Source: Acetobacteraceae bacterium
GTDB taxonomy: Bacteria > Pseudomonadota > Alphaproteobacteria > Acetobacterales > Acetobacteraceae
Length of the DNA: 33,157 nt
NCBI GenBank assembly: GCA_025360065.1
Contig: JANYCX010000049.1
Coordinates: 1 to 33,157, forward strand
Reading direction: 5' to 3'
The position numbers were made by a program, and so were the translations under genes. The number at the start of each line of letters is the position of its first letter. Position 1 is the stretch's first letter. Positions 16,952 to 24,800 of the stretch are shown here, one piece after another. The notes under the pieces were generated by a model, which searched no databases, was not told where the DNA came from, and saw nothing but the letters and a program-made list of their open reading frames with translations.

Positions 16952-18895
16952 GTGCGTAGCGGCCGGATTGGCCTTTACGCGTTGCCCACCATCCTGCTGC
17001 TCGCGGTGGCGACGTCGTTCACCTTCGTCAACGCGCAGAGCTTTCTCGACTTCGCCATCAATGCCGATACGCTTTATCCGGCCCTGCTGGCCGAGGAATT
17101 GCGGGCCGATGCGACGACCGTGTTGCGCTTTCAGCCAGCCCGCATTCCGAGCTTCGTTCCTGACCTGCTGATCGTCGTTGGCGTCGATTTGGCGACCGGC
17201 AGTTGGCGGTTGGCGTTCTGGGCCTACGGCGCATCGGCCTTCGCTATGCTCAGCCTGCTCGGCGGCTGGGTCGCCAGCCGACTGCGTGGGCAGGATTTCT
17301 GGGCCTGCGCGCTGGGGCTGGCAGTGGCGATGGCGGGTCTGCTGGAACTCGGCTTGCTGCATTTTGGGCTCGCTGCGGGTGATCAGGGCGTGCAGGTGTT
17401 CGACGACCGGCTCTCGGTCAATCTGCATATCCTGCTGATGATGCCCGCTTGGCATAGCGGCGCATTCATCGCCGGCCTGGCCGTGGTGGCGCTGGCCTGG
17501 ACCAGCGGGCAGCGCGTTTCGGCCGGTCGTGTGGGCGGGCTGCTGCTGCTCACCTTCCTGGCAACCGCATCCAACGCGCTGGTTATTGTCTATGCCGTGC
17601 TTCCGGCGGCCATCGCGTTGGCCGAGGCCGCCATGCGCCGGCGTATTGCCGGTCTGCCCGCGATGATGGGTATCAGCGCGTTGGCGGGCGGCGCAGGGGC
17701 AGGACATGCGCTGGGCTGGCTATCCGCGCGGCGGGCACTGCCCATGCCGGCGATCGAGGCCATGGCGGATAACGCCTATCGCGCGATCGCGGGTTTGCCC
17801 GGGCAGACCGTGATGCTGCTAACGCTTGTGGCCTGCGTGCCGGTTGTGCTGGCGTTTCTGCGCGACTGCCGCACTCGCTGCCGTCTGGACGAGCCGGCGG
17901 CGCGACGCTATTTTGTGACGGTCGGTGCTTGTGCCTGCATGGTCAGCGTTGCCGTCACCCTGCCACTTTACGTCAGCACTGCCGGGATGAACTGGCGCTA
18001 TGCGGCGCCGGCCGCCTGGTGGCCGCTGATATTGGCAATCGGAGTATTTGGGCCGTTTTTATCGCGATTTGTAGGGTCAATTGCCGCCGGGGCGGCGCTG
18101 GCGTCGGTCGGGATGATTGCGGGGTCGGCGCTGGCCGGGGGATCTGCCGCGCCCGCGATCCTGCGCTGGCGGCATCCCGCGCTGGCCTGTCTGGATCGGG
18201 CGGACCCGACGGGTGCGCTGCGGGCAGGGTTCGCCAGCTTCTGGCATGGGCGGACCATTGCGGCGTCCAGCAATTGGCGGCGGCAGGTTGGTTCGACCGA
18301 TTTTGGGGCGGGGCGTCCCATCCTGTGGACCGACGATCCGCGCAGCTGGGTCCAGCAGCGCCACGGTCCCGCCGGCGTTGCCCCGCCGTTTCGCTTCATC
18401 GTTTTATGGCGACATGACCCCGAGGCGCTACGGCGCATTCACGGCGAGCCGGCACAGATCGTGCCGTGTGGCGAAACCCCGATATGGGTCTATCCCGCAT
18501 CATGGGCGCCGTTGGACCAGCTGATCGCGATGGCGGATGAATTGGTGCCGCAGGCGCTCGCGGTGGGGCGCGTTGTCTGTCTGCCGCCAAGCCGCGCGAT
18601 CACGCTGCCGCACGGGGTGTGGCGCATCCGGTTGCATTATCGGCTGGACGGCGCGGCGGGGATGCGCTGGACGGTCCGCACCGTGCCGGGGTTGGTAGTG
18701 CGACGCGACATAGCGCTTGTGCCGGGCGATGGTGTCGGCGAAATTATCATCGACGGGCCGGAACGGCTGGTGCTCGATGGTTTCACCGACGCCTCGCCGC
18801 GACCGGGGTTGACCCGCAAAGGCGTTTCGATCGCGCATGCGGATGCCAATAGCCCGGCTGTGGCATGCGATTTTGAGGCGAGGTCTGGCGGCTGA
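16952..18895 (+). CDS. Uncharacterised polytopic membrane protein, GT-C glycosyltransferase-like architecture
   Basis: A 647-residue protein with a GTG start preceded by a strong GAGGAGG site that overlaps the end of ftsK. The first about 390 residues are membrane-embedded, with roughly 8-10 hydrophobic helices. After helix 1 a loop reads FAINADTLYPALLAEELRAD, with an acidic residue where GT-C enzymes keep their catalytic Asp. A later NWRYAAPAAWWPLI resembles the R-Y-x-x-P segment before late helices of such enzymes. A soluble C-terminal part follows (about 400-647), with LRAGFASFWHGRTI, a block ending PIWVYP, and a beta-rich end. It recalls uncharacterised GT39-like membrane proteins from memory; no specific function is recognised. 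In many alphaproteobacteria a lolA gene follows ftsK, and this takes that place. It converges with the PrsT-like gene 28 bases away. Confidence 0.8.
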   Translation: MRSGRIGLYALPTILLLAVATSFTFVNAQSFLDFAINADTLYPALLAEELRADATTVLRFQPARIPSFVPDLLIVVGVDLATGSWRLAFWAYGASAFAMLSLLGGWVASRLRGQDFWACALGLAVAMAGLLELGLLHFGLAAGDQGVQVFDDRLSVNLHILLMMPAWHSGAFIAGLAVVALAWTSGQRVSAGRVGGLLLLTFLATASNALVIVYAVLPAAIALAEAAMRRRIAGLPAMMGISALAGGAGAGHALGWLSARRALPMPAIEAMADNAYRAIAGLPGQTVMLLTLVACVPVVLAFLRDCRTRCRLDEPAARRYFVTVGACACMVSVAVTLPLYVSTAGMNWRYAAPAAWWPLILAIGVFGPFLSRFVGSIAAGAALASVGMIAGSALAGGSAAPAILRWRHPALACLDRADPTGALRAGFASFWHGRTIAASSNWRRQVGSTDFGAGRPILWTDDPRSWVQQRHGPAGVAPPFRFIVLWRHDPEALRRIHGEPAQIVPCGETPIWVYPASWAPLDQLIAMADELVPQALAVGRVVCLPPSRAITLPHGVWRIRLHYRLDGAAGMRWTVRTVPGLVVRRDIALVPGDGVGEIIIDGPERLVLDGFTDASPRPGLTRKGVSIAHADANSPAVACDFEARSGG

Positions 18896-18923
18896 CCGGT
18901 CGGCGATCGCGCGGAGCCGCCGG

Positions 18924-21782
18924 CTACTTCTGTTCCACCACGGTGCTGAGCAGGCGAACCGCTGCCGGGCGGTCGGGGAAGTTCGGGGTGGCAGCAAGCA
19001 AAGCGCGGAGGGTTGTTTCGGCTTTGGCCTTTTCTCCGCTCGCGGCATAGGCGTAGGCGAGATGGTATTGCAGGGCGGCGTCGTTGGGAATTTGCCGCAC
19101 CGCCTCGGTCAGCAGCACCAGCCCGCGCACCGGATCGCCGGTGGTGGTCAGCACCCAGCCGAGGGACGCCGCGGTGGCCGGTCCGGGCGCTAGAAAATAG
19201 GCTTTTTGGGCATATTCCCGGGCCCGCGGTTCGCCCCGCACCTGGAAAATCCACGCCATGTTGCTCAACGCGACCGGGTTATTGGGCTGGCGTTGCAGGA
19301 CCCCGATGAGCAGCTTTTCGGCTTCGGCGATCTTGCCTTCCTCGAGATCGAGCCCGGCAATCGACAAAGCGGCCGCGTTATCATTGGGGTGGTCGGCAAT
19401 CCAGCTTTGCAGGACGGCGCGGGCGGGGGCGACCTGGCGGCCCGCATAAAGCGCGCCGGCGGCTCTCAGCACTAATTCAGATGACGGCGCGACCGCGATC
19501 TGGGCGGTATAGGCCGCGGCAGCGTCGGACAAGCGGCCAGCCAAAAGGTAGATATCACCGCGCAGGTTGCGGGCGGCGGGCTGGTTGGCGGGATCGGCTT
19601 CGAGTTCGGCGGCGACCAGAAGGGCTGCCTCCACCCCGGCGGTTTTGACTTCCATGCGGATGATCGCGGCCATCATATCGGCGTCCCCCGCGCTGGTGCG
19701 CAGCCCATCACGCAGCAATTGCTGGGCGGCACGGATGTCTTTGGCCGCCAGCACCAGATCGACCAAACGGAGGCGCACCAGCTTGTCGGTCGGGTTGATG
19801 GTCAGGATGCGGGTATAGGTTTCGCGCGCTTCGGCTGCGCGGCCGGCGGCTTCTTGGGCACGGGCGCGCACCGCCATCATCGGGAGACTATTGGCCTGCT
19901 CCTGCGGCAACGCACGCAGCAGGGTGATGGCGCGTGGCGCCTGACCATTGGCGCTATAGGCGTCGAGCAGGAATGCCGTCAGTTCCATATCGCTCGGCGC
20001 CGCGTCTCGGGCGTTTTCCAGCACCGCGATGGCGCGGCTCGCCAGACCATTGGCGAGCAGGATGCCGGCGAGGGTTGTGGCGGCGAGACGATTGCGCGGA
20101 TCGAGCGTCAGGGTTTCGGCCAGGATCTGCTCGGCGTCGTCAACGTGATTTTGCAGCGCGGCGATTTTGGCGAGATTGACCCGTGCCATGGTTGAGTCCG
20201 GATAGGTGCGCGCGACATCCTTGAACACGGTGTTGGCGGTCGCAAGATCAAGCTCGGCGAGCGCGATCATCCCGGTCAGGATGCCGACGCGTTCGGTAAA
20301 GCCCTGCGCCTGACGCAGCACGTCAAGCTGGTTTTTGGCGATGGCGAGATCGCCGAGAGTGAGGCTGGTGGCGACGCTCGCCTCGGTGATGGTGCCTGGA
20401 TCGGCGGGCACCGGGGCGATGGAAAGCGCTTGCTGACCCGCGGTCTGCGCGCGGGTTTTGTCCAGCAATGCGCTGATATCCTTATTGGCCGGCGCAAGGG
20501 CGAGTGCCTGTTCGAGCCGCTGGACGGCAATCTGCTTCTGGCCGGCGCGGATCAGGATCTGACCCAACGAGTAGAAAATATCGGCATCCGCCCGGCCCCG
20601 GGCGGCGGCGTTGCCAAGCAATTCGATGGCTTTATCGATCTGGCCGGCGGCGAGGTGCATCTGGGTCAGCAGCTTGATGCCGTCGAGGTCGGCCGGATTG
20701 CGCGCGACATATTTGGTTGCCGCGTCCATCGCCTGCGCGCCCTGGCCGAGATTGGATTTGACCAGCGCCAGGATGAATAAACCACGCGGGAATTCTGGCA
20801 GAAATGCGTCAATCCGTTGCAGAACCGTCAGGGCCGCACGGTAATCCTTGGCGCGGGCGAGCAGCACGCCGCGCAGAAACAGCGCGGTGGCATTCTCGGG
20901 CTGGTCGGCGAGGATGAAATCGACATCGAGCTTGGCCTGCGCATCCATGCCGAGATTAACCTCGAGATTGGCGCGGTTCAGCCTGGTGTTGAGCAACGAG
21001 GGGTCGGCGACCATGGCCGCGTCATAGGCCTCCATCGCCTTGGCAGTATCGCCACGGTCAATCGCGATCAGGCCGCGCAGGGATAATGCTTCCCCTGAAA
21101 GCGGGTTGAGATCGAGCGCGTGGTCAATTGCGCGATCAGCTTCGTCGCGGTCATTGCTGGCGTAGGCGACGCGGGCGGCGGCGATGGCGACATCGACACT
21201 TTCCGGGGCGAGTTCGCCGGCGAGTTCGACTGAACGTTTGGCGGCCGGTTTGTCATCGAGGGCGAGTTGGGCCATGGCGCGCATGGTGAGCAGGTTGGCG
21301 GCCTCGGGCGGCGGCAGGCCGCCGGTGGGGAATTCCTCGAGCAGTTCCTTGAAGAGTTGTTGCGCGAGGTAGGACTGCGCGAGCAGCGGCGACACCTGGG
21401 CCGGGGCCATGCCCATATCGCGGGCGATGCGCAGTTCCTTGTTGGCGGCGACCGGATCGCCGAGGCGCAAATGCAGCGAGCCGAGGCGGAAATGGGCATC
21501 AATACTCGAAGGATTATTTGCGACGATGTCGCGGAGCGTCGCGCGCGCTGCTTGTAATTGGCCAGTTTCCATCAGCCGGCGGGCAATCACCATCGGGTTT
21601 TCCGGGCGGAGGAACAGATACCAGCCGCCGCCGGCAGCGCCGATCAGCATCACCACAAAAAGCACGACGAGCCAGGCCGGCACCGGGGGCGCGGACGGGC
21701 TTGGTCCGAAGGTCGCATTGAATTGCGTCTCGGCGAGGGCCGCGATCGATGGATCATCCCGCCGTCGGAAGGGCCACCACAT
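18924..21782 (-). CDS. prsT: PrsT-like TPR protein of PEP-CTERM/exosortase systems, membrane-anchored
   Basis: A 952-residue protein. The N-terminus MWWPFRRRDDPS is basic, followed by a Pro-rich stretch and one helix (about 36-58, WLVVLFVVMLIGAAGGGWYL). The rest is about 20 or more tetratricopeptide-like helical pairs. The pattern matches the PEP-CTERM-system TPR protein PrsT as remembered: ELRIARDMG with VSPLLAQSYLAQQLFKELLE near residues 105-150, then repeats with A-x-x-L-R-G, and a C-terminal run NNPVALSNMAWIFQVRGEPR followed by EYAQKAYFLAP and TAASLGWVLTTTGDP. Known PrsT proteins are usually lipoproteins; this one has a membrane anchor and no lipobox. It starts 27 bases after the PEP-CTERM protein gene, without a good ribosome binding site, suggesting co-transcription. 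Large repeats probably scaffold surface-protein or polysaccharide export. Family identity is strong inference; mechanism is unknown. Confidence 0.82.
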   Translation of the reverse strand: MWWPFRRRDDPSIAALAETQFNATFGPSPSAPPVPAWLVVLFVVMLIGAAGGGWYLFLRPENPMVIARRLMETGQLQAARATLRDIVANNPSSIDAHFRLGSLHLRLGDPVAANKELRIARDMGMAPAQVSPLLAQSYLAQQLFKELLEEFPTGGLPPPEAANLLTMRAMAQLALDDKPAAKRSVELAGELAPESVDVAIAAARVAYASNDRDEADRAIDHALDLNPLSGEALSLRGLIAIDRGDTAKAMEAYDAAMVADPSLLNTRLNRANLEVNLGMDAQAKLDVDFILADQPENATALFLRGVLLARAKDYRAALTVLQRIDAFLPEFPRGLFILALVKSNLGQGAQAMDAATKYVARNPADLDGIKLLTQMHLAAGQIDKAIELLGNAAARGRADADIFYSLGQILIRAGQKQIAVQRLEQALALAPANKDISALLDKTRAQTAGQQALSIAPVPADPGTITEASVATSLTLGDLAIAKNQLDVLRQAQGFTERVGILTGMIALAELDLATANTVFKDVARTYPDSTMARVNLAKIAALQNHVDDAEQILAETLTLDPRNRLAATTLAGILLANGLASRAIAVLENARDAAPSDMELTAFLLDAYSANGQAPRAITLLRALPQEQANSLPMMAVRARAQEAAGRAAEARETYTRILTINPTDKLVRLRLVDLVLAAKDIRAAQQLLRDGLRTSAGDADMMAAIIRMEVKTAGVEAALLVAAELEADPANQPAARNLRGDIYLLAGRLSDAAAAYTAQIAVAPSSELVLRAAGALYAGRQVAPARAVLQSWIADHPNDNAAALSIAGLDLEEGKIAEAEKLLIGVLQRQPNNPVALSNMAWIFQVRGEPRAREYAQKAYFLAPGPATAASLGWVLTTTGDPVRGLVLLTEAVRQIPNDAALQYHLAYAYAASGEKAKAETTLRALLAATPNFPDRPAAVRLLSTVVEQK

Positions 21783-21809
21783 TACGCCGACATCAAACGT
21801 GGTGCGCGG

Positions 21810-24800
21810 TCAGGAGAGACGGCGCACGCGGGCCCGGCGGTTTCTCAGCCCGGCGAGCAACAGCCCGGCAGCACCGAACAGGGTGAGCATTGCGGGTTCA
21901 GGAATGCGCACCACCAGCAGGTTGAAGTTCTGGTAAATGCCGGCTGTGACGATCTGGGTGCGCCAGCCAAGGCCGGTGCCAAGGGTGGGCAGATTGAAGC
22001 TGGTGAAGTTGCCGGTGAGGCCACCGGTTGACCGGAGCAAGGAGAAAGTATCGCCCAGCGCCGCGGTGAAACCACCATTCCATGCCACATTCAGAATGCC
22101 GCCAAGCTGGAGGCTTGTCGCGGTGATCTGGCTGTAATTGGAGGCAAGGTTGCCGGCCGTGGTGCCACCGATGAGCAACGAGAGCGTGTTGGTCGCCAGG
22201 AAATTCATCGTCGCGCCGCTGATGAGCGTCGGCAATGCGCTCGGGTTAAGGCTGCCACCGAACGAGACGACGCCAGTGTAGGACCCGGACCCGGTGACCG
22301 CGCCAGACAGCGTCAGTCCCGCGCCGGTGCCATTGACGGTGCCGGCGTTGGCGATGGTGTTCGAAAGTGTAATGCCCGAGCCGGACAGGGTGCCGGCCGA
22401 CGCGACGGTAACCGTGCCGGTGCCGGCGGCGCCCGCCGCGCCAACCGACAATGTGCCCTGGTTGATTGTGGTGCCGCCGGAATAGCTGTTTGACGCATTG
22501 GTCAGCGACAGGGTGCCGCTGCCTTGCTTCACCAGCGCGCCGGTGCCGGTGACCAGGCTGGCGGTGGTTGTTGACGCGGTCGCGCCGGCGGTCAGGATGC
22601 CGCTGCCGAGCGAAATGGTGCCGCCGGAGCCGCTGAGATCGCCGACCGTGCGGGTGAGGCTGTTCTGGTTGTAGGTGCCACCGTTCACCGCCAGCGCGCC
22701 AGTGCTGGCGAGCGCGCCACTGCCGGTGAGCAGCAAAGTTCCGGCAGAGACGGTGGTGCCGCCGGTGTAGGTATTGGCCTGTGTCAGCGTGGTCGTGTTG
22801 CCGGCGGTGATGAGCGCGCCAGAGCCGGAGATGGCGCTGCCGATGGTCAGGCCGCCGGTACCGGCGTTGAGGGTGCTTGAGGTCGCCGCGGTGAGCGAAA
22901 CCGGGCCAGAAAGCGAGACCGCCGCGCCGTCGGTCTGCAAGGTGCCGCCGCCGAGCACCAGGCCGCCAGACCCGCTATTGCCCAGATTGGTCGCGGCACC
23001 GATCGACAGCGTGCCGCCGTTGAGGGCGGTGGCGCCGGTATAGGTGTTGGTGCCGGACAGGGTTTGGGTGCCGGTTGCAGTGCCAGCCAAGGTCAATCCG
23101 CCGCCAGTGCCGCCGATAACGCCGGAATAGGTGCCGAGCGCGCCGGTGAGCGTCAGGGTCTTGGCGCCGAGATTGGTGCCGGTCACCGCGGAGGAAGACC
23201 CGGTCAGGTTGGCGATCGAGGCGCCGCTGGCGGTGGCGGAAATGTCGAACACGCCGGCGCCGGAGGAGGCAACGCCGGACGATGTCGCGATACTACCGGC
23301 AGTTGAAAGTGCCAGCGTGCCACCATTGATCGTCGTGGCACCGGTGTAGAGGTTCACACCGGAAAGGGTTTCGGTGCCAGCCGTCAGCGTCAGGCCACTG
23401 GTGCCAGTCCCGGTGATGACACCTGAGTAAGTGCCACTGGCATTCGATAGGGTCAGGGTTTTGCTGGCGCCCAGGTTGACGCCAGCCGCCGCCGATGACG
23501 ACCCGGTTAGGCTGGCAATCGACGCGCCGCTGGTGGTGGCGGACATATCGAACACGGCGGCACCCGACGACACTACGCCGGACGATGTTGCGATGGTGCC
23601 TGACCCGGACAGCGCCAGCGTGCCACCATTGATCGTCGTGGCACCGGTGTAGGTGTTCACGCCCGACAGGGTTTCGGTGCCGGCCGTCAAAGTCAGATTG
23701 CCAGCGCCGCCGATGACGCCGGAAAAGGTTCCTGCTGCGGCGGTTAGGGTCAGCGTAGTGCCGCTGGCGGTGACCACGCCGGTTGTCGCCGAGGACGACC
23801 CGGCGAGGCTTTTAATCGACGCGCCGCTGGTGGTGCCGGAAATATCGAACACGGCGGCACCCGACGACACCACGCCAGACGAGGCGGCGATGCTACCTGA
23901 CCCGGACAGCGCCAGGGTGCCGGCACTGATGGTGGTAGCACCGGTATAGGTGTTCACCCCCGACAGGGTTTCGGTGCCGGCTGTTTGGGTAAGCCCGCCC
24001 GTGCCGGCGATGACGCCGCTGAATGTGTCGGCGGCGTTCGATAAGGTCAGGGCGAAGCCGCCATTGGTGACGCCGCCCGAACCGGACAGCGAGATGATGG
24101 TTTTCGCTGCGCCGAGGGTCAGCGTGCCGTTATCCACCACACTCGCCGACATGGCGATCGTGCCGGTGCTGTTGAGGGTAAGACCCGCGCCGGAATTGAT
24201 CGTGGTGATGCCGGTAAAGGTGTTGACCGCCCCCAACGTCACCGTACCGGAACTGCCTTGGATGACCGCACCGGTGCCGCTGATCACGTTGCTGAGGGTG
24301 ATCGCATTGGTTCCGGTGAAGGTCAGGGTGCCGTTGTCGGTAATGGCTGAGGTGCTGGCGATAGTGCCACCGGTGCCGACCGACAAGGTGGCACCGCTGC
24401 TGATGGATGTGACACCTGTGTAGGTATTCGCACCGGTCAACGTTTCCGTACCGCCCGTGACCGTCAATCCACCAGTTCCGGACATGATGCCCGAATACGT
24501 GCCCACCGCATTTGATAAAGATAAATTCTTCGCCCCGAGTAAAACTGAACCGCTACCGGACAGGCTTGTGACACTCGACGACGAGGCGGTTACGGCGGAA
24601 ATGTCAAAAGTTGCATTGTCAACAACATTTGATCCGGCAATCCTGCCAGCGCCGGACAATGAAAGAGTTCCAGCGGTGATGGTTGTCGCCCCGGTATAGG
24701 TGTTGACGCCAGTCAAGACCTGACCGTCATTTGTCACGGGATCGTTGAGGGTCAGCCCCCCCGTCCCACCAATCACCCCAGCGAATATATCCGTTGACGG

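Noticed and set aside
16952-18895. The unknown membrane protein being the missing exosortase
   Set aside because: It is about twice the usual length, and I cannot find the conserved Cys, Arg and His pattern of exosortases in its helices.
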